Below are positions 26,962 through 36,010 of a DNA stretch of 64,000 nt, in pieces. The position numbers and the translations under genes are program-made. Positions within the stretch are counted from its first letter, which is position 1, and each line of letters starts with the position of its first letter. Under the pieces are notes generated by a model, which made no database searches, was not told where the DNA came from, and saw only the letters and a program-made list of their open reading frames with translations. The DNA is taken from contig JBKPSH010000014.1 in NCBI GenBank assembly GCA_046734955.1, forward strand, positions 1 through 64,000, read 5' to 3'. The DNA comes from JALZOC01 sp046734955 (GTDB lineage Bacteria; Acidobacteriota; Vicinamibacteria; Vicinamibacterales; 2-12-FULL-66-21).

Positions 26962-29275
26962 CGCCCAGCTTGCTCTCACCGGCCGGCAGTTTCTGCAGCT
27001 GAGGAAGCTTGGTGTAATCGACGCGACACAAGCAGAACCGCCCATCGGTGTACTCGAAGGTGCACGCCTGTTGAAAGGCGGGCGACGCGAGAACGGTCGA
27101 ATCTTCGCTAAGGCGAGACAGTTCTCGCCGATCAAACAGCACGTGCGTAATGCCAAGCCGTCGCAGTGCATCGGCGGTTCCGTCAAGCTCCTGCGCGCCT
27201 ACCCATACCGCTGGCCTGGCGATCGCCGAATCGTACGGAATTCGCGAGCGATGTGCGTATAACTGGTCGCCTCCTGTTGTCGTGAGGACGCGCGCGTCGG
27301 GAGCCAGGTGCGCATTGATCCATCGCCAAGCGCCGAATGACACCACCTCTCGCGCGAGATAGGCCTCCTCTGCTTCTCGTCCAACGACGACCCGCACCGG
27401 CGAGTCGCGGAGCACGTGGGTCAACCAGCCGCTCCAACCTTCTCGATCCACTTCGTGCAAAGGAGTAAAGGGCGGCAGATTCATCACGCTGAGAATCACC
27501 ACCATTGTCGCGACAGCGATCGGACCGTGCCGCACGGACTGGCCGGCACGCAGCCGGACGCTACTCAGCGAAGACGCGGCGAGCAGCGCCAGCGCCGGCA
27601 CGATCGGGACCAGAAAACGGAGTTGGTAGCTGCTGATCGGCGATGCCCACACCGCGATATATCCGGCAATGCCGATCGCGAGCCACGCGACTCTGCCCCG
27701 GAAACGTGACGCGCATGCCAGACCCGGGATCAGCACGAGAAAGAGCGGCCCCAGCGACCCACCGAAGCGAGCGGCGTGCACCGTGACGTCCCAAGGCAGC
27801 GCGAGGAGGGCGCCGGGCGAATGGCCCATTCCAAAATGAGCTTTGAAATGGGCGAGCCCCCGCTCGGTTAGCGCATCCCATCGAGTCGGAGGAGAGGCGC
27901 CAAAGATGCCGAACAATTCCGGGAAGACCGGATTGCCGGACGCGAGCCAGCTCCGCACGTACCAAGGTGACGGGACGACCACTGCTGCCAGGCCGATCAC
28001 AACGGCGCGTGTCGACGCCACACGCACGCTGTGCCAGCCCCGTGCAGCGTGGAGCACGAAGACGAGTAGCGCGACAGCGGTCACGACCAGGCCAAGATGC
28101 TTCGTCGCGGCGGCGAGGCCGAACTGGAGTGCGGCGATCGTTCCCCAGCCGCGGTCTTCGTCTTCGGCATAACGTGCCAATGCATAACACGCCGCTGCCG
28201 CGTGAACTGCCAGTGCCAAATCAACGTAAGCGGTACTCGATTCCCACAGCACGGTAGGCGTCGTGACGACGAAGGTGACGGCAGCAGCCGCGGAAACCCG
28301 GGGAAAGAACCGTCTCGCCGTCAGCCACACGATCAGCCCAAGCAGCGGCAGGCACGCGAAATGGAGAAGCTTCGCTGCGACGACACCACCGAGTGTCATG
28401 GCGGCGCCGAACATGAGCTCCCATGTCAGCGGGTAGAGCGAAGTGAATTCTTCGACGAGATCAACCGGGTGACCGGCTTCGAGCCAAACTCGCGGCAAGT
28501 ACAGGTGATACCAGAGCGCATCGTATTCTTTTTCGGGAGCGAGCGCGGCTACGAGACCGTACGCGAGTGCTACGACGATCAGCGCGAACGATGGCGCTGA
28601 GCCGCGGCTGACGCAGTGATAAATCGGAAAGGATCCGATGTTCCTTCCGATCTTCATTGCGCCCGGTATGCCAGCTGCCAGCGCTCCGCCGATCAGCAGC
28701 GCCACCGCGAGGGGCCCGTAGATCCCGACAATCGCCAGGATGAGCGATCCATACGAGATCACGGCAACCCCGCTTACGGCAGCAAATAGCAGGTGTTCGG
28801 TAACAGACGTTAACCGCGGCTTGATGGCGCGTATCAGAATCATGCCGGCGCTGACCGTGGCGGCAGCCACCAGCGTCGCGCCGGCGACCGCAATCACAAC
28901 CCGGCCGGTCGCCTCGCCAATCCACGGCAGCGTTGGTATTGTGAGGCGCGCCAGCGTCGCAGCCAGTTCAGGCCACAAATAAACCCACGGCGCGGTCGAC
29001 AACGCGGCGCAGGCGAGCACGACGCCCATTGCGGGCGCGAGCCACGACGGCGCCAATCCCCGCTTTGGTAATTTTCCAACCCTGCGCGACCTCTGCATAC
29101 TGCGCGCAATCACCACACCGGCCGCGACGAGAAGGGCCGGGAACACGGCGGCCGCAGCGTCGCGGCGCGATGGGATACGCGGGCCGCCTATCGCCGACAG
29201 TAGTTGAACGTAGTAGTGGGCGAGAACGAAGCACGCCCAGGCTACCCACGCATAGAAGAGGAGGCGGGATCGCAT
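26921..29275 (-). CDS. Polytopic membrane glycosyltransferase-like protein (ArnT/PMT superfamily)
   Basis: A 784-aa inner-membrane protein with about ten to twelve hydrophobic helices and a soluble C-terminal domain (from about residue 590). An acidic loop after an early helix, EKEYDALWYHLYLPRVWL, resembles the catalytic first loop of GT-C enzymes that use polyprenyl-linked sugars. The start is put at the ATG at 29275, which forms a TGATG junction with the upstream glycosyltransferase stop; a GTG at 29299 would add 8 residues. It is the last gene of a three-gene minus-strand operon and probably adds a sugar in the periplasm. Exact family unknown. Confidence 0.75.
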   Translation of the reverse strand: MRSRLLFYAWVAWACFVLAHYYVQLLSAIGGPRIPSRRDAAAAVFPALLVAAGVVIARSMQRSRRVGKLPKRGLAPSWLAPAMGVVLACAALSTAPWVYLWPELAATLARLTIPTLPWIGEATGRVVIAVAGATLVAAATVSAGMILIRAIKPRLTSVTEHLLFAAVSGVAVISYGSLILAIVGIYGPLAVALLIGGALAAGIPGAMKIGRNIGSFPIYHCVSRGSAPSFALIVVALAYGLVAALAPEKEYDALWYHLYLPRVWLEAGHPVDLVEEFTSLYPLTWELMFGAAMTLGGVVAAKLLHFACLPLLGLIVWLTARRFFPRVSAAAAVTFVVTTPTVLWESSTAYVDLALAVHAAAACYALARYAEDEDRGWGTIAALQFGLAAATKHLGLVVTAVALLVFVLHAARGWHSVRVASTRAVVIGLAAVVVPSPWYVRSWLASGNPVFPELFGIFGASPPTRWDALTERGLAHFKAHFGMGHSPGALLALPWDVTVHAARFGGSLGPLFLVLIPGLACASRFRGRVAWLAIGIAGYIAVWASPISSYQLRFLVPIVPALALLAASSLSSVRLRAGQSVRHGPIAVATMVVILSVMNLPPFTPLHEVDREGWSGWLTHVLRDSPVRVVVGREAEEAYLAREVVSFGAWRWINAHLAPDARVLTTTGGDQLYAHRSRIPYDSAIARPAVWVGAQELDGTADALRRLGITHVLFDRRELSRLSEDSTVLASPAFQQACTFEYTDGRFCLCRVDYTKLPQLQKLPAGESKLGVTQGTGHLVSTTR

Positions 29276-30573
29276 CACGTGCTTCGACGGCCGGACCACT
29301 CATTCGCGATCGCTGTGGCGACGCCGGCGGTTGTCGATCGGGCGAATTTTTCACGTTGTCTTTGGAGCGCAAGTGTTTCCCCCAGGGGCCGTGCGAAGCG
29401 TTGGCGGAGAAGCGACGGCACGTGTTGCCCCCTGAGTGGCTCGGCGCCCGGCACTGCCGTCACACTGCCGATCACCGCCGAACCCCAACAAAAACGCACT
29501 GCCTCGGGTTGCGCCTCCTCGATCTCGCGCATCGCAGCCGAGAGTCCGTGGCTCAGGTCGAGGTCGTACATGGCGATCTGAGGATTGCCGCTCGTGCGAC
29601 AGAGTTTCGTGACGCCATCCTGTCCGAGCACCTCGCCAACACCTCGCCAGTACCAGTAACCGAGCAGATCGTCGAGCAATCGACGCCAGCGGGTCCGCAG
29701 CTGCGCCGCTTCGAGCAATGCCAGCATCAACCGGCACTGTGACTCGAGCAGATCTCCCGCGGCTGGACGGGCAAGCGCGAGGGTTCGCAACAAACGGCTC
29801 CGGCGTGTCAGTTCACCGGCGTCGCACTGACACAGTGGCAGAGCCGGCGTGAGCGTCGGATGCCGTCGCGCCAGCGCGACATCGGCTCTGCCCTCGTCTT
29901 GTTTGCGACGCAGAGCGCGCATCAGGTCGGTGTGTTCGTGGTGCCAACCAGCCGCCTCTTCCACGAAGGCGAATCGAGCACCGGCTCGAACCAGACGGAA
30001 CCCCAGTTCGTAGTCCTCGTGGCACTGGAACGCTTCGTCAAAGCCGCCTGCTTGCCAGAAGAAAGATCGTCGAATCGAGAAGTTTCCACTCAGCAGATCC
30101 GAGTACGAGAAGCGGTGGCCGGGGTCCCTCATCCGATCGAACATCGCTTCCCACCACGATCGCAGCATCACGGCGAAGAAGTCGCGCCGCTCCTGTACGT
30201 TGGGCGGCAGGTACCCAATTACCACGCGCCTTGGATCATCACCATGCGCCCGGACGTGTGCGGACACGAACCGGGGCCGCACTTCGATGTCGTCATCCAG
30301 GAAAATCAGGACGTCTGCCGTCGCCGTCGCCGCCCCGCGGTTACGCGCGGCGGCTGCGCCCTGACGCGTCTGCTCAAGGACGCGGACCGGCATCGGCCAC
30401 CGTTCGCGCGCGATCTCCGCCGTGCCATCGTCGCACCCGTCAGCAACGATGATCGCCTCGACGCTGCGAGTCAGACAGGACTGCGTCGAGAACGCACGGA
30501 GGGTCCGTTCAACCGACGCGCGGCGATTGTGCGTAGGGATGATGACCGCAAGCGTTGGCGCGCCTGAGGTCAC
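29275..30573 (-). CDS. Family 2 glycosyltransferase
   Basis: A 432-aa GT-A transferase. Motifs: LAVIIPTHNRRASVERTL, IIVADGCDDGTAE, and the metal site DVLIFLDDDIEVRP; later SGNFSIRRSFFWQAGGFDEAF and CHEDYELGFRLVRAG (the ED motif). The frame is open up to 30789, but that extension lies inside the upstream gene and carries no domain. The GTG at 30573 overlaps the upstream stop as GTGA, so this is the natural coupled start. C-terminal about 120 residues are helical and unassigned. Part of the minus-strand glycan operon. Confidence 0.88.
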   Translation of the reverse strand: MTSGAPTLAVIIPTHNRRASVERTLRAFSTQSCLTRSVEAIIVADGCDDGTAEIARERWPMPVRVLEQTRQGAAAARNRGAATATADVLIFLDDDIEVRPRFVSAHVRAHGDDPRRVVIGYLPPNVQERRDFFAVMLRSWWEAMFDRMRDPGHRFSYSDLLSGNFSIRRSFFWQAGGFDEAFQCHEDYELGFRLVRAGARFAFVEEAAGWHHEHTDLMRALRRKQDEGRADVALARRHPTLTPALPLCQCDAGELTRRSRLLRTLALARPAAGDLLESQCRLMLALLEAAQLRTRWRRLLDDLLGYWYWRGVGEVLGQDGVTKLCRTSGNPQIAMYDLDLSHGLSAAMREIEEAQPEAVRFCWGSAVIGSVTAVPGAEPLRGQHVPSLLRQRFARPLGETLALQRQREKFARSTTAGVATAIANEWSGRRST

Positions 30574-31748
30574 ACGGCCTCCGTCGACCTCAGCCGTCGA
30601 CGTCCTTTGCAGTAGGCGCGTGGTCCGGCGATGCAGCCTCGCAGTTCGGCCAGAACGAGGTCCAGCGGGACGCTGTTCGATTCGCGCCGGAGAGATCGCC
30701 ACAGCCGCGGCAGCTGACTGTGGTGCAGCCACCGGAACGCATGCCGCAGCACGCCAGGCTGCCTTTCGTACAGCAGCCTGCGAGTCCACACCGCGTAGAC
30801 GCCCGTGCCGTAGCCGTTCAGCGTGGCGCGCAGATCATCCCAGGTGCGACGATGACGATGCCAGCTGACGGCACGAGGTTCATAGACGATCCGGTAGCCG
30901 ACTGCGAGGATCCGACCGAACATCTCGTGATCTCCGCCGGACTTCGTCGCCGTTCCAGCGTCGAGTGCTTCGTCGAATCCTCCGACGTAATCGAGCACAC
31001 TGCGACGCAACGCCATGTTGGCGCCGGCTCCGATCAGCGAAACGTCCAGCGGATCGTGGCGGATGCCGTCGAATACAGTCCGCTCGAAACCGCGTCCGAA
31101 AGGGCTGTACCGTTCAAACCATTCCTGCGCCGGTGTCTCGAGCTCGAGCGGCAGTGTCAATCCGGACGTACAGAGCACTTGCGGATCCTCGAACGGTTGT
31201 AGCAAGTGCCCCAACCACTCGGCCTCGGGCACCGCGTCGTCGTCGCTGAATGCGACAACCGGTGTCGTCGCTTCCAACAGCGCCCGGTTACGCGCTGCGT
31301 CCAACCCCGGTCGATCCTCGCGGGCGTACCGGACGTTTGGAAAGCTCGCGACAACGTCCTGTGTCCGCGATGTCGTCGGATTGTTGTCGACGACCAGAAT
31401 GTCGGAAGGGGCAGGCCGAAGGACCGAAATCGCCTGGAGAGCAATGACGAGATCGGCCGGCCGCTCACGCGTACAGACAACAACCGTGGCGGAAGGACGA
31501 ACGGCGGGCGATGCGCCGGCATCCAGGTAGTCGTCGAGTTCCCACTGCCAGCTTTGACGGCGCGTCACATCCAGGACTGCGCGACGGAAGTTATCCATGT
31601 CGACGGATCCACTACGCGCTGGTACGGAGACTTGCCCCACCGGCGCGCCTCGGCGACGGATAATAATCATCGCGTGCTCATAGTGCGGCGCGACTGCGAC
31701 CGTGTCCGGTAATCGGTCGATATCGAGCTGCAGCACTGCAGTCGGCAC
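30570..31748 (-). CDS. Family 2 glycosyltransferase
   Basis: A 392-aa GT-A transferase and first gene of the minus-strand glycan operon. About 85 residues precede the catalytic domain, which begins TVVVCTRERPADLVIAL. The nucleotide site is ILVVDNNPTT and the metal motif VVAFSDDDAVPEAEWL. Acceptor elements are GAGANMALRRSVLDYVGGFDE and GGDHEMFGRIL. The start is a GTG at 31748. Its stop overlaps the next glycosyltransferase by 4 nt. The order GT2-GT2-GT-C suggests stepwise building of one glycan. Confidence 0.88.
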   Translation of the reverse strand: MPTAVLQLDIDRLPDTVAVAPHYEHAMIIIRRRGAPVGQVSVPARSGSVDMDNFRRAVLDVTRRQSWQWELDDYLDAGASPAVRPSATVVVCTRERPADLVIALQAISVLRPAPSDILVVDNNPTTSRTQDVVASFPNVRYAREDRPGLDAARNRALLEATTPVVAFSDDDAVPEAEWLGHLLQPFEDPQVLCTSGLTLPLELETPAQEWFERYSPFGRGFERTVFDGIRHDPLDVSLIGAGANMALRRSVLDYVGGFDEALDAGTATKSGGDHEMFGRILAVGYRIVYEPRAVSWHRHRRTWDDLRATLNGYGTGVYAVWTRRLLYERQPGVLRHAFRWLHHSQLPRLWRSLRRESNSVPLDLVLAELRGCIAGPRAYCKGRRRLRSTEAV

Positions 31749-31889
31749 GCCGGCTGAGGTGCAATTTGTCTGCCGGGCCCGTCTAGCTCAGGCGAAGGAA
31801 GGTGGGGTTAAGCACGGACGAGCTGGCGGCTTCGTGTCGTCGTCGACGGAAAATGCATCTCTAATCAGGGCGCTGTCTGCCAACTACGT

Positions 31890-32933
31890 TCACGCCGACG
31901 ACGCCGTAGTGTGTGCTCGACGTGATCGAAGCGCAATCAGGGACACAAGGACGCCCGTTCCCAGGATCGCAACGACGAGGGCCAGCATGTAGAGATTGAA
32001 GTTGTCACCGAACGTCTGCTCGAGCCACGAGTGGGCAAGCATTTTGGCCCCTACGGTCAGCAACACGGCGGCCAGCGCATGCTTCAGGTACGGCAGCGCA
32101 TGCAGCGCACCCGCGAGCGCGAAGTACAGCGAACGCAACCCGAGAATGGCGAACACATTGCTCGTGAAGACGAGGAACGGATCGGCGGTGATCGCGAAGA
32201 TCGCGGGGATCGAATCCACCGCAAAGATCAGATCCGTCGTTTCGACCATCACTAATGCGGGAGCTAATGGCGTCAGAAGCCAGCGGCTCGCTGACGGATT
32301 CGGGGGATCGCGGCGCACCAGGAAATGGTCGCCGTGAAACTCGGTCGTGACCGGCAGCAGCCGGCGCATCACGCGGACAACAAGTTTTCGCTCGGGATTG
32401 ACGGGCTTGTCGCCCATGAAGAGCATTCTGCCCGCGGTTGCAATGAGCACGACGCCGAAGATCGGCAGGGTCCACGCAAAGCGCGATACCATCTGAGCAC
32501 CGATCGCGATCATGATGCCGCGCATGGCGAGCGCACCAAGGATGCCCCAGAACAACACACGGTGCTGGAATATGCGTGGAATCGCGAAGTAGTTGAAGAG
32601 CATCGCGATCACGAAGACGTTGTCCGCGCTCAGTGACAGCTCCACGAGATAACCGGTAAAGAACTTCAGAACCGCCGCTCGCGCGTCGTTGACGCGGCCG
32701 TCCGGCCACTGGGCGCTGCGTTCGACAGGATCGGGTGCGAGACCCATCCCGAACCAGTGGCGGTCATATCCGAGGTAAACGACGCCCGCGAAAGCGAAGG
32801 CCGTCGTCAGCCAAATCAATGTCCATCCCAGCGCTTCACGGACTGAAATGACTCGTGCCCGGCGATGAAAGACGCCGAGATCGAGAGCGAGCAGAACGAG
32901 AATGAAACTGAGGAAACAGATCCACAGGACCAC
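31890..32933 (-). CDS. TerC/Alx-family membrane protein, probable Mn2+ exporter
   Basis: A 347-aa protein with about nine membrane helices. Conserved acidic motifs within helices are LSADNVFVIAMLFNYF and DLIFAVDSIPAIFAIT, the TerC family signature. The frame is open to 33032, but those extra 33 residues translate riboswitch-like sequence. GGAGG at 32940-32944 lies 6 nt before the GTG at 32933, which is therefore taken as the start (GTG at 32936 is possible). Alx and related TerC proteins export manganese and are often controlled by the yybP-ykoY riboswitch, which reads out immediately upstream. This supports a role in Mn2+ homeostasis. Confidence 0.9.
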   Translation of the reverse strand: MVLWICFLSFILVLLALDLGVFHRRARVISVREALGWTLIWLTTAFAFAGVVYLGYDRHWFGMGLAPDPVERSAQWPDGRVNDARAAVLKFFTGYLVELSLSADNVFVIAMLFNYFAIPRIFQHRVLFWGILGALAMRGIMIAIGAQMVSRFAWTLPIFGVVLIATAGRMLFMGDKPVNPERKLVVRVMRRLLPVTTEFHGDHFLVRRDPPNPSASRWLLTPLAPALVMVETTDLIFAVDSIPAIFAITADPFLVFTSNVFAILGLRSLYFALAGALHALPYLKHALAAVLLTVGAKMLAHSWLEQTFGDNFNLYMLALVVAILGTGVLVSLIALRSRRAHTTASSA

Positions 32934-32939
32934 CACACA

Positions 32940-33064
32940 CCTCCGGCGGTGTGGCAGTCTCGCTGGATGCGTTGTTGATGCGTCGGTTTCAGCCGGGAGC
33001 TCGGTCGAGCTCCGTGTTGACGACTGGACCACCCGCTGAGTGCGGGCCGCTACTCCCTACCAAC
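32940..33064 (-). promoter_or_regulatory. yybP-ykoY-type manganese riboswitch, translational ON switch
   Basis: Read on the minus strand. GGGAGTAG at 33057-33050 matches the conserved opening. A hairpin pairs 33046-33042 with 33036-33032. The conserved GTCGTCAACACGG spans 33024-33012. A second stem pairs 33013-33007 with 33002-32996, and GGCTGAAACC and CAGCGAGAC follow. The closing P1 can form between 33064-33057 and 32957-32951 (one bulge, one G-T pair). The P1 3' strand shares bases 32953-32951 with a hairpin (32953-32948 with 32941-32936) that hides the GGAGG and start codon. Ligand-stabilised P1 would break that hairpin and expose the ribosome site. Motif recognition is by eye; the mechanism is inferred. 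Confidence 0.8.
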
Positions 33065-33152
33065 GTGCAGCGTACTGTTGCAGCTGACGCTTGTCAACGC
33101 CGCGCAAGTTAGCCTCGCCAAGATAGCAGAGTCGAACGAGATCCACAGAGAC

Positions 33153-33188
33153 AACAGAGGTAACAGAGTAATTAATGGGCCTCTGTTA
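33153..33188. repeat. CAGAG repeat with alternative hairpins
   Basis: The gap between the riboswitch and the DUF6438 gene carries repeated ACAGAG units. 33161-33168 (TAACAGAG) pairs with 33181-33188, and 33153-33160 (AACAGAGG) pairs with 33180-33187; the two pairings exclude each other. No T-run follows. The rest of 33065-33307 shows no gene. Confidence 0.5.
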
Positions 33189-33307
33189 ACTCTGCGACGT
33201 GCGTCAACGCCGATCGCCGGCTGGGATGACGATCGAACGGCGGTCGTTCTGGCGGTAGACTCGGGGGAGGAGCGACGAACAGGCATGGACCTTGGGAGGG
33301 GTGAGAG

Positions 33308-33970
33308 TTGGTTGCGCTAAGTCATATTTGCCTTGTGTGTCTGCTCGCGGTCAGCCTCGGTGCCGTGCATGCGACGCAGCAGCCCGATGTGCCTGCGGAC
33401 ACCATCATCAGTTTGCAGCGGACGTCCTGCTATGGGCCATGCCCCGTCTACACCGTGACAATCGACGCACGCGGCACGGTGAGGTACGAGGGAGAGAAGT
33501 TCGTGCGAGTCGTCGGCCGCCAGACCGCGCGGATCGAGAAGTCTCTCGTCGCGAAGCTGCTGGCGCATGCTGAACGAATTCATTTCTTTGACATGCGCAA
33601 TAGCTATCGGGTCATTGAGAATCCCGATGGCTCTACCACCGTGGTCACAGATTTGCCGACCAAAATCGTCACGGTCACGACTAATCGTCGGACGAAGCGC
33701 GTCGAAGACTACGTCGGGGCACCGGCGGCGTTGCAGGAATTCGAAAAGGCCATTGACGAAGCTGCCGGAACGAACCGGTGGGTCTTTACCGACGAGAAGG
33801 TGCTGCGGCACGGACCGGTGCCTCATTTGCGCACGGCCGATGGTGTTGATGACGGAGGCGGCGCACTCGGTCGCGCACCACGAGTCGGAATGCCCCAGAA
33901 GATAAAGCCGCCGCGGTTGGTGCCGGCCATGATGTCAATCGCGCCATCCTTATTGAGATCAGCGACCTGA
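33308..33970 (+). CDS. Exported DUF6438-domain protein
   Basis: A 220-aa protein with an N-terminal signal peptide (about residues 1-23, ending near VHATQQ). Residues 28-160 hold the DUF6438 pattern: ISLQRTSCYGPCPVYTVTID, then GTVRYEG, and a helical segment before FDMRNSY. The start is TTG at 33308, placed 6 nt after GGAGGGG. The last ~50 codons (33823-33970) run antisense into the 3' end of the FG-GAP gene and look unlike protein, so the original stop may have been lost. Function of the family is unknown. Confidence 0.75.
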   Translation: MVALSHICLVCLLAVSLGAVHATQQPDVPADTIISLQRTSCYGPCPVYTVTIDARGTVRYEGEKFVRVVGRQTARIEKSLVAKLLAHAERIHFFDMRNSYRVIENPDGSTTVVTDLPTKIVTVTTNRRTKRVEDYVGAPAALQEFEKAIDEAAGTNRWVFTDEKVLRHGPVPHLRTADGVDDGGGALGRAPRVGMPQKIKPPRLVPAMMSIAPSLLRSAT

Positions 33971-35817
33971 ATCATCGAGCCCACACCCGACCGGTTGTGA
34001 ATCAACTCCGGCACGAAACGCGCGCCGCCAGGCGCTTTCGGATCACGGATCGTCTTGAACCAGTAAAGGACGGCCGCGCCCTGCGCATCCGGATCGCTAT
34101 AACTGTCGAGGTGCGCCCACGCGCGTTTGCCAGTGATGATGTCCTTCAATCCATCACCGTCAATATCCGCCATTGTCAACGCGTGCAGCTCGGAGAACGT
34201 CACATCGCCTGGATTGTTGGCGGCGAAATCTCCCATGATCTGGTGCTCGACGAATGAGATCGTTCCGGTCGCGTCGCGCTTCTGTTCATACCAGGCGAGG
34301 CCGAACCCGTGCGCGGCGAGCGATGTGACGACGTCGGGGAGTTTGTCGCCGTTGACGTCGTAGATCTCGAAGTTCCCGCCCGCGTTGCCGTTGCGGCCGA
34401 AAGCGCCCTGATGGAATGTCCACGGCGTGACTGTCGCGCCGCCTGCAGGCTGCTCCCACCATCCATGCGGGGCGATCAAATCAACTTTGCCGTCGCCGTT
34501 GATGTCGCCAGCGCCGATGCCGTGGATGCTGCCGCCCCACGGGCCAGCTTCGGAGACCGCATAGACCTTCCACGGACCTGTTGGATTCGACGAGTCGAAA
34601 GTTGCCCACTGCACTTTGTTGCTGCCGGAAAAGATCGCATCGGCCTTGCCGTCGTTGTTCACGTCGACGAAAGCGATTGATTCGGAGATCACCTCTGGAA
34701 AGATCGTGTAGCGCGTCCAGCGCCGCGATTCACCGCGCGGGTTCACGTAAAGTGCCGGCGCGCGTGATTCGGCGACAAGGATGTCGTCCCATCCGTCGCC
34801 GGTGTAGTCGCCGGCGAAGTTCACCATCGCCGGACCGTATTCTTTCGCAGGGTTGAAGGCCTGCCCGAGATACACTTCGCGCGAGTCGGTAAACGAAGGG
34901 CCGAGGTAATAGCGGCTGCCCATCGTGACGTCGAGCACGCCGTCATGATTGAAGTCGCCCGCCGCAGCGGACCACCCGTAGTAGAAGTCCTCGAAACGCT
35001 GCGCGCGAAAATGCGGAGAAGTTTTCTCGGTCGGCGTCACGCGTCGCTGCAGGTCCTTGAGCGCGAGATTCTTGAAACGCACTTCACCCGTGCCGCCAAC
35101 GTAGAGCGCGATCGGTCCGAACGTGCCTGTCTCGGCATCAATCGTCACTCCGCCGCCCACCGGCGCATTCACGCTCGCGCGATAGACGTTGGCATCGACG
35201 AGCACTTCGAACGTGTTCCAGTCGTTTGGTTTGAATTCCGTCGAGCCTCGCGCCGGAAACATCGACACGAATGTAGAGCCTGAACCCGCTCCGCGTCCGC
35301 CGCCGGCGCCTCGCGCCCCGCCGCCACCGCCAGCACTCTGCGGCGGAGGAGGGGGCTGAATTCTGAGCATGGCACCGCCCGGCCGCGTCATCGGCTCGCG
35401 GCCGCCGACGCGTCCCTGCGAGTCAACTGTCACGGCGGCAGTCTCCGGTGGTCCGCCGGCCAGCGTCTTGAGAATGCCCTTGATGCCTGCCGCGGTCTTC
35501 TCGCTCCGCACCATAACGCCGACGTTGCAGGCTGCCGCACATCGGTACGAACCTGCGAGTTGCACGTCCTGATAACCGGGATTGATCAGCAGCCAGCCGC
35601 CCTCCGCGCTGGTCGGCGTGCCGACGATCTCGCCGTTCTCAGCGCTCCATTTCGCCTGCCCGATCTGTTCTGTGCCGGTCAGCGCGGATCCTTTGAAGGT
35701 CCAGTCCGGGACGAACGTGGCGGAACGAGACGGCGGCGGCGTCTGCGCCGCGGGTGCCATGGCCAACACGACCGCGACGAGAGAGATCGAGGCTACGAGG
35801 ATGCGTCGTTGAAACAT
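33823..35817 (-). CDS. Exported FG-GAP/VCBS repeat protein with N-terminal DUF1080-like domain
   Basis: A 664-aa secreted protein. The ATG at 35817 is chosen since GAGGT lies just upstream and a signal peptide (MFQRRILVASISLVAVVLAM, cut near PAAQ) begins there; the open frame extends to 35952 without meaning. Residues ~30-245 resemble the LamG-like DUF1080 fold, split by a Gly-rich linker. From about residue 270 there are repeated calcium-binding turns such as DFNHDGVLDV, DVNNDGKADA, DINGDGKVDL, DVNGDKLPDV, DIDGDGLKDI and DLNKDGAIDI, forming a beta-propeller. Probably surface carbohydrate or protein binding; no catalytic residues recognised. Confidence 0.85.
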   Translation of the reverse strand: MFQRRILVASISLVAVVLAMAPAAQTPPPSRSATFVPDWTFKGSALTGTEQIGQAKWSAENGEIVGTPTSAEGGWLLINPGYQDVQLAGSYRCAAACNVGVMVRSEKTAAGIKGILKTLAGGPPETAAVTVDSQGRVGGREPMTRPGGAMLRIQPPPPPQSAGGGGGARGAGGGRGAGSGSTFVSMFPARGSTEFKPNDWNTFEVLVDANVYRASVNAPVGGGVTIDAETGTFGPIALYVGGTGEVRFKNLALKDLQRRVTPTEKTSPHFRAQRFEDFYYGWSAAAGDFNHDGVLDVTMGSRYYLGPSFTDSREVYLGQAFNPAKEYGPAMVNFAGDYTGDGWDDILVAESRAPALYVNPRGESRRWTRYTIFPEVISESIAFVDVNNDGKADAIFSGSNKVQWATFDSSNPTGPWKVYAVSEAGPWGGSIHGIGAGDINGDGKVDLIAPHGWWEQPAGGATVTPWTFHQGAFGRNGNAGGNFEIYDVNGDKLPDVVTSLAAHGFGLAWYEQKRDATGTISFVEHQIMGDFAANNPGDVTFSELHALTMADIDGDGLKDIITGKRAWAHLDSYSDPDAQGAAVLYWFKTIRDPKAPGGARFVPELIHNRSGVGSMIQVADLNKDGAIDIMAGTNRGGFIFWGIPTRGARPSAPPPSSTPSAVRK

Positions 35818-36010
35818 GGGTGACCTCATATGTCTGATTCCCGAGCTCAGACTTTTCGGCAAGTGAAGCAGAACGGGAGAGGTGCGTCGATCATCGGCGC
35901 GTGCATAGTACATTACGCCAGCGGTCTTTGGACTCGCTTCTGCGGCACGCACCGGAAAAAAATTGGAGGGTCAGGGCCGAAGCTATCTAAGCCGTTGCAT
36001 GCCCGATGCG

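Noticed and set aside
32934..33032. N-terminal extension of the TerC protein
   Set aside because: The codons translate conserved riboswitch sequence, while a ribosome site sits just before the GTG at 32933.
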